NCBI RefSeq assembly: GCF_003336675.1
Contig: NZ_QPII01000013.1
Coordinates: 62,568 to 126,567, forward strand
DNA from: Billgrantia montanilacus
GTDB taxonomy: Bacteria > Pseudomonadota > Gammaproteobacteria > Pseudomonadales > Halomonadaceae
Direction of reading: 5' to 3'
Length of the DNA stretch: 64,000 nucleotides
Shown here: positions 54,015 through 62,056 of the stretch, piece by piece
Layout of the letters: each line of letters begins with the position of its first letter
How positions within the stretch are numbered: the stretch's first letter is position 1
Program-made: the position numbers and the translations under genes
The notes under the pieces: model-generated
What the model was told of the DNA's origin: nothing
Databases searched by the model: none
Seen by the model: the letters and a program-made list of their open reading frames with translations, nothing else

Positions 54015-55297
54015 TGCTCACCGCCACCGAGAAGCGCATCGTGGAGCACTGCGTGGGGCTAATGGACGATACGCTGGCGCTGACCCGCGACCTGGTACGT
54101 GGCTACAGCGTACTGGGAGAGGAGCACGGCGCGCTTGCGACCATGGAACGCTGGTTCGAGCACCTCGAGCTGCCGGCCACCCGGGTACCGCTGGACGCCC
54201 CCGGCTTCGCCGAGCACCCCCACCGCGCCCCCGTCGAATGGGCCTGTGACGGACGCTACAATCTGGTGGCCCGACTCAACGCCGGCGCCCCAGGGCCACA
54301 CCTGGTATTCAACGGCCACCTGGACGTGGTGCCCGCCGAGCCCACCGACATGTGGACCCGGCCACCCTGGGAGCCCTGGGAAAAGGACGGCTGGCTCTTT
54401 GGTCGTGGCGCCGGAGACATGAAGGCCGGCATCGCCGCCATGACCATGGCCGTACAGGCGGTGCGCAAGGCCGGCGTAGCCATCAACTTCCCGCTGACCC
54501 TGCAGACGGTTATCGAGGAGGAGTGCACCGGCAACGGCGCCCTGGCCTGCCTGCACCAGGGTTACAGCGGCGATTTCGTGCTGATCCCCGAGCCCTTTGG
54601 CAGCCAGATCTACGCCGGCCAGGTGGGCGTGCTCTGGTTCCGCATGCGCATCAACGGCGTGCCGGCCCATGTCCTCGACACCCGCGCCGGCAGCAACGCT
54701 ATCGAGACCCTCGTCGAGTACCTGCCCGCCTTCAAGGCCCTGGAGGCCGAAATCAACGCCCTGCCGCGCCAGGCGCCCTATGACAGCCTCGATAGCCCCT
54801 TCAACCTGAGCATCGGCAAGATCGAGGGCGGCAACTGGGCCTCCAGCGTGCCGGCCCACGCCATTCTCGAAGGCCGTGTCGGCTTCCCGCCGGGCATGAC
54901 GCCCAATGAGGTCATGAATCGCGTGCGCGAGTGCATCGAGGCGCGCCACGCCGAGCTCGGCGATGGCAGCCCCACCCCAAGGGTGGAATTCCACGGCTTT
55001 CGCTCCGAGGGCTTTCTGGTCGACCTGGAGACACCGGGCATCGCGCTGCTCTCGCGCTGCCACCAGGACCTGCTCGGCGAGCCGCCGAAGTCCTATCTCT
55101 CTACCTGCACCACCGACCTGCGCGCCTTCCACGTCAGCGGCGAGATCAACGGCACCTGCTACGGCCCGGTGGCCCAGCGCATCCACGGCGTCGATGAATG
55201 CGTGGAGATCGACTCGATTCGCCACGTGCTCACCACCTATGCGCTGTTCATCCACCGCTGGGCGGAAATGGCCAAAGCTGGGGAGAGCGAATCATGA
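54014..55297 (+). CDS. M20 family ArgE/DapE-type deacylase
   Basis: The 427-residue metallopeptidase has the M20 zinc site: FNGHLDVVPAEP (His), GRGAGDMKAG (bridging Asp), IEEECTGNGA (catalytic Glu and Glu), and a C-terminal His in RIHGVDECVE. Members remove acetyl, succinyl or aminoacyl groups from amino acids. Placed in the operon between a CoA-transferase and a thiolase, it probably frees the amino acid before transamination. Its stop overlaps the thiolase start by four bases. Confidence 0.85.
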   Translation: MLTATEKRIVEHCVGLMDDTLALTRDLVRGYSVLGEEHGALATMERWFEHLELPATRVPLDAPGFAEHPHRAPVEWACDGRYNLVARLNAGAPGPHLVFNGHLDVVPAEPTDMWTRPPWEPWEKDGWLFGRGAGDMKAGIAAMTMAVQAVRKAGVAINFPLTLQTVIEEECTGNGALACLHQGYSGDFVLIPEPFGSQIYAGQVGVLWFRMRINGVPAHVLDTRAGSNAIETLVEYLPAFKALEAEINALPRQAPYDSLDSPFNLSIGKIEGGNWASSVPAHAILEGRVGFPPGMTPNEVMNRVRECIEARHAELGDGSPTPRVEFHGFRSEGFLVDLETPGIALLSRCHQDLLGEPPKSYLSTCTTDLRAFHVSGEINGTCYGPVAQRIHGVDECVEIDSIRHVLTTYALFIHRWAEMAKAGESES

Positions 55298-56484
55298 AAG
55301 AGGCCTATCTGGTCGACTACACCCGCAGCGCCTTCACCCGTGCCCACCCTCGCAAGCCGGAGGTCGACGGCTGGGCAGACACCCGCGGTGACGCCCTGCT
55401 CGCCCAGGTGATCGACGGCCTGCTTACCCGCACCGGCCTCAATCCCCAGGCGGTGGAGGATCTCAGCGTCGGCTGTGCACTGCCGGTCAAGGAGCAGTGG
55501 AGCTTTGGTGGGCGCTATCCGCTGTGGCTCTCCCGGAAGTTGGGGCCGCAGGGCCGTGACTGCGCCACCCGCCAGATCGACCAGCAGTGCGGCTCGGGGC
55601 TTGCCGCCCTGCGCAGCGCCGCCCGGGAGATACAGGTCGGCGCAGTGGAGGTGGCCGTGGCCGGCGGCTTTGAAAACATGACCCGTGTCCCCATGGGCCC
55701 CGCCCTGTTCAAGGAGGGTACGCTGACCTCACCCGAGGCGCTGAATGGTGCCGAATGGCTCGAACTCGAGGTGGCGTTGAACATGGGCCTCACCGCCGAG
55801 CGCCTGGCCCAGGCGGCTGGCATCGCGCGCGACGAAATGGACGCGTTCGCCTTGGCGTCCCACCGCCGCGCCGCCCGGGCCGATGCCGAGGGCCACTTCG
55901 ACGGCGAACGCCTGGCGCTGGCCAATCCTGCCGGAGATAGCATCGAACGCGACGCCAATATTCGCCCCGATACCAGCCTGGAACGCCTGGCCGGGCTCGC
56001 TCCGGTCTTCCTCGAAGACGGCCGAGTGACGGCCGGCAACAGCTCGCCGCTCACCTCCGGTGCCGCCGCGGCGCTGCTGATGTCCTCGGCCGCCCTCGAG
56101 CGCCACGGCGCCACGCCGCTGGCACGCATCGTCGCCATCGCCGACTGCGGCGTGGCGCCTGAGCGCATGGGCGCCGGTGCCGCGACGGCAGCCGCGCAGG
56201 TACTGGCGCAGGCGGGGCTCGTTGCATCGCAGATCGACGCCTGGGAGATCAATGAAGCGTTTTCCGCCGTGCCGCTGCATGCCATGCGCACGCTTGGTCT
56301 AGACCCTGCAGGCGTCAACGTATGGGGCGGCGCCCTGGCGCTAGGACACCCCTTGGGCGCCACCGGCGTGCGCCTGGCTGGCACCTTGGCACGAATCCTG
56401 GCCCACCGCGGTGGACGTTATGGCTGTGCCGCCGCCTGCGTGGGTGGGGGCCAGGGCATCGCAATGATCATCGAACGTGTGTGA
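55294..56484 (+). CDS. thiolase family acetyl-CoA acetyltransferase, second copy
   Basis: The 396-residue enzyme has the acyl-binding Cys in DQQCGSGLAALRSA, NEAFSAVPLHAM, GGALALGHPLGATG (His) and AACVGGGQGIAMI (Cys). It differs clearly from the thiolase at 4.4 kb, with an N-terminus (YTRSAFTRAHPRKPEV) of the FadA5/FadI-like branch. In this operon it would split the ketoacyl-CoA made by the CoA-transferase to acetyl-CoA and a shorter acyl-CoA. Confidence 0.88.
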   Translation: MKEAYLVDYTRSAFTRAHPRKPEVDGWADTRGDALLAQVIDGLLTRTGLNPQAVEDLSVGCALPVKEQWSFGGRYPLWLSRKLGPQGRDCATRQIDQQCGSGLAALRSAAREIQVGAVEVAVAGGFENMTRVPMGPALFKEGTLTSPEALNGAEWLELEVALNMGLTAERLAQAAGIARDEMDAFALASHRRAARADAEGHFDGERLALANPAGDSIERDANIRPDTSLERLAGLAPVFLEDGRVTAGNSSPLTSGAAAALLMSSAALERHGATPLARIVAIADCGVAPERMGAGAATAAAQVLAQAGLVASQIDAWEINEAFSAVPLHAMRTLGLDPAGVNVWGGALALGHPLGATGVRLAGTLARILAHRGGRYGCAAACVGGGQGIAMIIERV

Positions 56485-56621
56485 CCTGGAGGTGATAAGG
56501 CAGCAAGAGCCGAACCCGTCTCGATTGCGTAAAGCAGCAACGAGACATGTCGCGACGCTGACTGTGTCGCAAATCCACAGCAACACTCCCAACAATCATC
56601 CATCACAGAGCAGGAATCGAC

Positions 56622-57425
56622 ATGACAATTCATAAAAAGTCTTTTCATCGTCCCTTTATCGGCGCCCTGGCAGTACTCGGCGTGATCTCCCTGGCAAGCA
56701 TGTCGGCCCAGGCGAGAGACTTACCCGAGATTCAGGAAGACGTCTTTCAGGTCGCCAATTCTGGTGCTTATCCCCCTTTCAGCTATGTCGATACGGCCGG
56801 AAACCTGGTCGGCTTCGATGTGGATATCGCTGAAGCCCTGGCAGACAGGATGGGGGTCGAGGTCAATATCCAGACCTCTCCATGGAACGGCATCGTCGCC
56901 GCCCTGGCCGGTGGCCGCTTCGATGCCTGTATCTGCAGCATGAGCGTTACGGAAGAGCGCGAACAGGCCGTCGACTTCACCGACAGCTACTACAGTTCAG
57001 GTCTCTCCATATGGGTTCAGGCTGGCACCGATGACGTCAACAGTATCGAGGACTTCTCCGGCAAGCGAGTGGGTTCGACCCTCGGTGAGACAGGCAATCA
57101 GTGGGCCACCGAGAACGGCGAAGGAAAATGGCGCAACCAGACGTTTCAGGGCTTGCCCGACATGCTCAACGCACTCACAACAGGACGAATCGACGTCATG
57201 ATCGCCGATGATATTCCCGTCTACGTGGCGCTCAATGACCAGGACCTCGCCATCAAGGAAGTCAATGTCGGTGAACTGCCCAGCTGGCCTGCCGCCATTG
57301 CCACCCAAAAGAACAAGCCACAGCTCCAGGAAGCCCTCAATAAGGCACTGGCCGACATCAAGGAAGATGGCACTTATCAGGAAATCGTCGACAAGTGGAT
57401 CGGCGAAGGAGTCGAGTTCGACTAG
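56622..57425 (+). CDS. amino-acid ABC transporter substrate-binding protein (SBP family 3)
   Basis: The 267-residue periplasmic protein has a signal peptide (AVLGVISLASMSAQA) and the family-3 pattern: ANSGAYPPFSYVD, LVGFDVDIAEALADRMG and PWNGIVAALAGGRFDACICSMSVTEER. These are the features of ArtJ/HisJ-type polar amino-acid binding. It is followed by two permeases and an ATPase, and comes 137 bases after the thiolase, so it may be in the same operon. Confidence 0.9.
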   Translation: MTIHKKSFHRPFIGALAVLGVISLASMSAQARDLPEIQEDVFQVANSGAYPPFSYVDTAGNLVGFDVDIAEALADRMGVEVNIQTSPWNGIVAALAGGRFDACICSMSVTEEREQAVDFTDSYYSSGLSIWVQAGTDDVNSIEDFSGKRVGSTLGETGNQWATENGEGKWRNQTFQGLPDMLNALTTGRIDVMIADDIPVYVALNDQDLAIKEVNVGELPSWPAAIATQKNKPQLQEALNKALADIKEDGTYQEIVDKWIGEGVEFD

Positions 57426-57502
57426 ATGATCCTGACGCAGCAGGGCGCAAGCCCTGCTGATCTGAATCAGCGTCTTATCACAACAACAGAGTAAAGGGGA
57501 TC

Positions 57503-58159
57503 ATGGACATCAACTTGATGATCGAAATAATGCCGCTGCTGGTGAAGGCGGCCTGGGTAACCATCGATATATCGGTTCGTGCCCTGTTCTTCGGTTTCTT
57601 CATCGCCTCCGCTCTGGTGGCGCTGCGAAGCTCACGAACGCCCCCCGTCCGCTGGCTGGCACGGAGCTATATCAGCGTCGTTCGCGGCACCCCCTATTTC
57701 GTCCAGCTGCTATTGGTCTTCTATGGCGGACCTGCAGTCGGCCTGCGCCTCGACCCTTTCACCTGCGGTGTGGTGGTCGGCGCCTTCAACATCGGCGCCT
57801 ACATGAGCGAGGCCATTCGAGGCGCCATCATATCGGTCGACAGTGGGCAGAATGAGGCGTCACGGTCGCTGGGTTTTGGACGCTTCGCGACGCTCCAGCA
57901 CATTGTTCTACCTCAAGCGGCCGGCCTGATGATTCGATCTGTCGGTGTGCTGGCCATCATTTTGGTCAAGAACTCTTCGCTGGTATCCATCATCTCGGTG
58001 GTCGAGCTGACCTATCAGGCTCAGCGCCTGATCGGCTCTACCTACAAGCCCCTGGAAGTCTTTTCGCTGAGCGCCCTGATGTACATCGTCATCATCTATG
58101 CGGTCATGGGCATCGTTGAGCTCCTCTACCGTCGCGCCACGCGATACACCTATTTATAG
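57503..58159 (+). CDS. polar amino-acid ABC transporter permease (HisQ-like)
   Basis: The 218-residue permease has about five membrane segments, RGTPYFVQLLLVFYGGPA and the EAA-type loop EASRSLGFGRFATLQHIVLPQA that contacts the ATPase. It pairs with the next permease. Its stop lies in the first unit of a tandem-repeat array. Confidence 0.9.
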   Translation: MDINLMIEIMPLLVKAAWVTIDISVRALFFGFFIASALVALRSSRTPPVRWLARSYISVVRGTPYFVQLLLVFYGGPAVGLRLDPFTCGVVVGAFNIGAYMSEAIRGAIISVDSGQNEASRSLGFGRFATLQHIVLPQAAGLMIRSVGVLAIILVKNSSLVSIISVVELTYQAQRLIGSTYKPLEVFSLSALMYIVIIYAVMGIVELLYRRATRYTYL

Positions 58160-58234
58160 AGGCACCTGGGTATAGAAGCGCTCGGCTATAGAGGCGCTTG
58201 GCAATAGAACCGCCTGGCAATAGAACAAACAGGG
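58155..58234 (+). repeat. five 16-base tandem repeats between the two permease genes
   Basis: Five adjacent 16-base units begin TATAGA or AATAGA and end CCTGGG, CTCGGC, CTTGGC, CCTGGC or ACAGGG (58155, 58171, 58187, 58203, 58219). The first includes the upstream stop codon; the last supplies the AGGG ribosome site of the next gene. No reading frame continues through the array. Confidence 0.85.
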
Positions 58235-58243
58235 TAAGCCACC

Positions 58244-58897
58244 ATGGAATTCGATTTCAGTCCCGTCATCACCTACTTTCCAACCCTTGTCAAGGGTATA
58301 GGCGCCACGCTTCTGATTGGCCTTGTCGTCGGCATCATGTCGATCATAGGCGGCCAGATCGTCGCAGTGATCACGCTCTATACGAAGAAGGTCGTGAACT
58401 GGCCGCTGCGCTTCTTTATCTGGCTTTTCATGACCACCCCGCTGCTGCTCCAGCTCTACTTCCTCTATTTCGGCCTTGGTCAATGGATCTTGATCCCCGC
58501 CATCGTAGTAGGCGTTCTGGGCCTCGGCTTCCACTATATGGCCTACAACGCCGATATCTTCATAGCCACCATCAAGTCGGTTTCAAGTGGGCAGTATGAA
58601 GCCTCACGGTCATTGGGTTTCGGCCATCTTGCCACCCTCTTTTATATCATTCTTCCTCAGGCGCTCTATCGCGCTATCCCCCAGCTCGGTAACAACATGA
58701 TCATCATGGTGAAGGACATCTCGGTGCTCTCCGCCATCGGCATTGCCGAGCTGGTCTATCTCTCACAGTATGCCATCAGCGTGACGTTTCGCCCCTTCGA
58801 GTTCTATATCACGATCGCCGTCATCTACTACCTGATCAATATCCTGATGGAGACCGGCCAATCCTGGGTAGAGCGCCGTGCCGCCACTCGCCGCTAA
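58244..58897 (+). CDS. polar amino-acid ABC transporter permease (HisM-like)
   Basis: The 217-residue permease has five membrane segments, FMTTPLLLQLYFLYFGLGQW and the EAA-loop EASRSLGFGHLATLFYIILPQALY. It forms a heterodimer with the upstream permease. It starts ten bases after the tandem repeats, which carry its likely ribosome site. Confidence 0.9.
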   Translation: MEFDFSPVITYFPTLVKGIGATLLIGLVVGIMSIIGGQIVAVITLYTKKVVNWPLRFFIWLFMTTPLLLQLYFLYFGLGQWILIPAIVVGVLGLGFHYMAYNADIFIATIKSVSSGQYEASRSLGFGHLATLFYIILPQALYRAIPQLGNNMIIMVKDISVLSAIGIAELVYLSQYAISVTFRPFEFYITIAVIYYLINILMETGQSWVERRAATRR

Positions 58898-58909
58898 CAA
58901 GGACCTCAC

Positions 58910-59707
58910 ATGACACAAGCAACGAATACTCCCATGGTCGAGCTCAAGGGGGTCAAGAAACGATTCGGAGACCTTGAGGTGCTCAAGGGTATCGATCTCA
59001 AGGTCGACCGCGGCAAGATCATCTCCATCATCGGCCCGTCAGGGTCAGGAAAAAGCACGCTGCTGCGATCCATCAACAACCTGGAGGTGATCGACGAAGG
59101 CAGCATCCTGCTGGATGGTGTACAGGTCAACAGACCGGACCTGAAGGGCTTCGCCTTCGAGCGGCACATCAACCACATCCGCCAGAACATGGGCATGGTG
59201 TTCCAACACTTCAATCTCTTTCCGCACCTTTCGACGCTGGAAAACGTGACGCTGGCACCAAGAAAGCTGAAAGGGATGGATGCCAGAAGCGCCCGGGAGC
59301 TGGGTATGGAACTGCTGGAGCGCGTGGGCCTGGTGGACAAGGCCTCGGTCTACCCCAGCTCCCTCTCGGGCGGGCAGAAGCAGCGCGTAGCCATCGCTCG
59401 CGCCCTGGCCATGCGCCCCAAGGTCATGCTCTTCGACGAAGCCACTTCAGCCCTGGACCCCGAGTTGGTGGAAGAAGTGAACCAGGTCATGAAGAGCCTC
59501 GCCGAGGAGCACATGACCATGCTCATCGTCACCCACGAGATGGGCTTCGCACGCGATGTGTCCGACTGGGCCATGTTCATGGACGGCGGCGTGGTGGTGG
59601 AGGAGAACACCCCCGACTACTTGTTCTCCCACCCTGACGAGGAGCGCACTCGCCACTTCCTGCGTAAGCACCTGGGGAGCCAGGCTCAGCCGCAGGGACA
59701 ATCTTGA
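58910..59707 (+). CDS. polar amino-acid ABC transporter ATP-binding protein
   Basis: The 265-residue ATPase has Walker [12 protein letters not shown], signature [16 protein letters not shown], Walker [14 protein letters not shown] and the switch His in THEMGFARD. The sequence is of the GlnQ/HisP group. It starts 12 bases after the second permease and ends the transporter set; a hairpin follows. Confidence 0.93.
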   Translation: MTQATNTPMVELKGVKKRFGDLEVLKGIDLKVDRGKIISIIGPSGSGKSTLLRSINNLEVIDEGSILLDGVQVNRPDLKGFAFERHINHIRQNMGMVFQHFNLFPHLSTLENVTLAPRKLKGMDARSARELGMELLERVGLVDKASVYPSSLSGGQKQRVAIARALAMRPKVMLFDEATSALDPELVEEVNQVMKSLAEEHMTMLIVTHEMGFARDVSDWAMFMDGGVVVEENTPDYLFSHPDEERTRHFLRKHLGSQAQPQGQS

Positions 59708-59778
59708 CCCCGCTGCCAGGGAGCCCTCATCTCCCCTGCACGATGATTGACCCTGCCCGGGAGAACTGGGAGCAACGC

Positions 59779-59805
59779 AGAGGGGAGGCCACCGGCCTCC
59801 CCTCT
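59779..59805. terminator. bidirectional hairpin after the ABC transporter
   Basis: AGAGGGGAGGCC and GGCCTCCCCTCT pair perfectly over 12 bases with a 3-base loop, between two convergent genes. Confidence 0.7.
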
Positions 59806-59843
59806 CGCACAGTATTGTCGCGTATAGACTGTCGATGCCAGGC

Positions 59844-60149
59844 TCAGGCGCAGTCGGAGGCACCCGATCCGAACATGTCGAAGAGCAGCTCGCGACCCAG
59901 CGAGGTGAGCACGAACCGGCCGGACTCGTTATAGGAGGCGGCTTCACTGCACTCCAGCACCTGCTGGCAGGTGGCCCAGTCGTCGGAAGCCTGGCTGAGT
60001 TGCTGAATGGCACTACGATCGAGGCCACGGTGGGGAACGCTGACCGTCTCAAGCACATGGCCCTGCCGGTACAGGAGCGCGGCCATGTTGGAAATGCACT
60101 GGCGCAAGCTTCGCTGGATGCCGGCTGCCGCAGAAATATCGTTGGTCAT
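59844..60149 (-). CDS. small uncharacterised protein
   Basis: The 101-residue protein (MTNDISAAAGIQRSLRQC...) has no recognised domain, membrane segment or signal peptide. It contains a likely winged-helix-like middle (DRSAIQQLSQASDDWATCQQVL) and four Cys, two near the C-terminal half. The C-terminus FVLTSLGRELLFDMFG could be an effector or dimer helix. It is encoded alone and convergent with the transporter operon. Confidence 0.55.
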   Translation of the reverse strand: MTNDISAAAGIQRSLRQCISNMAALLYRQGHVLETVSVPHRGLDRSAIQQLSQASDDWATCQQVLECSEAASYNESGRFVLTSLGRELLFDMFGSGASDCA

Positions 60150-60448
60150 GATGCCATTGCTCCTCTCGCAAGAGTTTGCTGCAGCGCATTATACCAAGCG
60201 AAACGAACTACGACCATAGTCTATTGCAACGAAGGTCGCGGAGACTGGCACGAAACAGACTAGAATGGCTAGCCAGAGGCTTCTGGCGTGATGTCGACGG
60301 GCAGCACGGGCTCAGAAAAATGACACTGCTTCATCTCGAAGCCGGCGGCAGAGCGTGAAGGCACTCACCGAAAGGCATGCACCGAAACGCAGAGGGGGGG
60401 GTATAGAAAAAACCAGAACCAATCCAGGCGTACTACCCTGAATGGAGG
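60150..60448. other. 300-base gap between the small gene and the SRP RNA
   Basis: This stretch contains no convincing reading frame. It holds the upstream region of the small gene, a G8 run, and an A6 run at about 60408-60413 that on the minus strand is a T-run downstream of the SRP RNA and may serve in its termination. Confidence 0.5.
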
Positions 60449-60553
60449 CAGCCCCGACAGCCACATCCCGGCACACGCGACCACCACTACCGTTGCTCCC
60501 TTCCGGGCCTGGCGGGGTTTGCGGTTTAGCGTTGCGGGAGGACCGACGGGGCC
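60449..60553 (-). ncRNA. ffs: 4.5S signal recognition particle RNA
   Basis: On the minus strand the sequence reads GGCCCCGTCGGTCCTCCCGC, then the domain IV core CAGGCCCGGAAGGGAGCAAC with the GGAA-type tetraloop and asymmetric internal loops bound by Ffh, then CGTGTGCCGGGATG and the closing GGGGCTGCC. Both ends pair (GGCCCC with GGGGCT). The size of about 105 bases matches bacterial 4.5S RNA. The exact ends are estimated from pairing. Confidence 0.93.
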
Positions 60554-60787
60554 ACCACTGCGCGACTCTGCTGTATGCACCAGGCCAGGAAAACGGCCCG
60601 GTGAGCAGTGCCGAACTCGGCGCGGCATCAACGACTTGCCGAGTGCGGGTGCACTATACCAGCGGCCAGGCAGGCCAGCAAGCGCAGGCTCTCGGTATGG
60701 GACCCAACCATGCTAAGCGTTGACGATTCGTGTAGGGTGAATGGGAAAACGACGACGAAAAACACGACACCGCTCAGGAGGCGTACC

Positions 60788-62011
60788 ATGAACAAGGACA
60801 CCAACAAGGGCTATATCGCACTACTCGGCTGGAGCCTCAACGCCATCGAGGCCGCTGAGAATTTCGACCGACGCTACGTGGTGGTAGCCCCCGACTGGGC
60901 GGAGGAGTATTGCACGAAGCACGACATCCCCTATGTTTCCTGGCACTTTGAGCGTCTCAATGACAGCTCACTGGATATCGCTGAAAAGCTTCAGGGTATG
61001 GGCGTCGATGTGGCGATTCCCCTGTTCGAGGAAACCGTCGAATGGGCCGGCGCCATCAACTCGGTACTCATGGACAACCCGCGCCTCTATGGCCAGTCGC
61101 TGCTGCTGCGTGACAAGGCGCTGATGAAGCGCCGTGCCCAGCTTGGCGGCATCCGCGTGGGTATTTTCGAGGAAGCCCACGACAAGGGCGATGTCATCCG
61201 CTTTCTCAAGCGGGTCAACCAGACCCTGCTCAAGCTCGACGGCGACCCCAACGACCCCATCCACCTCAAGGCCTTCGACAAGGCTGGCTGCCTGGGCCAC
61301 CGGGTGATCCGCACCCCGGACGAAGTCGATACCATTCCGGACGAGGAATTCCCGGTGCTGATGGAGTCGCACCTGGATGGCTGGGAGTTCGCCGTCGAGG
61401 CCTGGATCCACAACGGCAAGATCGCCTTCCTCAACATTTCCGAATACGTGACCCTGGGCTACTCAGTCTTCGTCCCGGCCTCGCCGGAACTCGAGAGTTA
61501 TCGCCCGCAGATCACCGCGCAGATCGAGAAACTGATCAAGGCCTTCGATATCGACTTCGGCCTGATCCACCCCGAGTACTTCGTTACCAGCGACGGTGAG
61601 ATGTACTTCGGCGAAGTCGCCTATCGTCCGCCCGGGTTCAAGGTGTTCGAGCTGCTGGAGCGGGTCTACGGCTTCAACGCTTATCAGGCGAGCATGCTGG
61701 TCTTCGACCCCAAGACCACCCCGGATGAGGTCAAGGCCTTCTTCCCCAGGGAAGTGGAGGATGCCAAATGCTACGCAGGTTGCTTCGGGGTGTATCCGCG
61801 ACGCCGCGTGGTCAGCCGCCTGGAGATTCCCGAAGAGGTCGAGGACGATCCCTACTTCGAGTCTCACGAGCTGACGCCGCCCATGGAAGAAACAGTCACC
61901 AAGCGTACCGCCTTCGGCACGCACTGGGGGCTGATCTACTTCAAGGGCGACGAGGCCGCACGCATGAAGGATCTGCTCAAGAATATGGAAGAGCTTGATT
62001 TCTATGTCTGA
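60788..62011 (+). CDS. ATP-grasp domain protein of unknown function
   Basis: The 407-residue protein has the ATP-grasp fold: an N-terminal Rossmann-like part (YIALLGWSLNAIEAAENF), a central ATP-binding lobe (LLRDKALMKRRAQLGGI, LMESHLDGWEFAVEAWI) and the Mg-binding end GEMYFGEVAYRPPGFKV. It would join an amine or thiol to a carboxylate through an acyl phosphate, but the substrate is unknown. ATG 60788 has CAGGAG seven bases upstream. The next gene starts 46 bases downstream and probably shares the transcript. Confidence 0.8.
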   Translation: MNKDTNKGYIALLGWSLNAIEAAENFDRRYVVVAPDWAEEYCTKHDIPYVSWHFERLNDSSLDIAEKLQGMGVDVAIPLFEETVEWAGAINSVLMDNPRLYGQSLLLRDKALMKRRAQLGGIRVGIFEEAHDKGDVIRFLKRVNQTLLKLDGDPNDPIHLKAFDKAGCLGHRVIRTPDEVDTIPDEEFPVLMESHLDGWEFAVEAWIHNGKIAFLNISEYVTLGYSVFVPASPELESYRPQITAQIEKLIKAFDIDFGLIHPEYFVTSDGEMYFGEVAYRPPGFKVFELLERVYGFNAYQASMLVFDPKTTPDEVKAFFPREVEDAKCYAGCFGVYPRRRVVSRLEIPEEVEDDPYFESHELTPPMEETVTKRTAFGTHWGLIYFKGDEAARMKDLLKNMEELDFYV

Positions 62012-62056
62012 TCAAGGCGTCATGAACACCATGACAGCCTGACAAGAGGAGTCGGC

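Noticed and set aside
54059..55255. 398-codon minus-strand open frame
   Set aside because: It is antisense to the M20 deacylase, which has all metal-site motifs.
60176..60358. 60-codon plus-strand frame upstream of the SRP RNA
   Set aside because: No ribosome site, no similarity and Arg-rich composition typical of noncoding GC-rich DNA.
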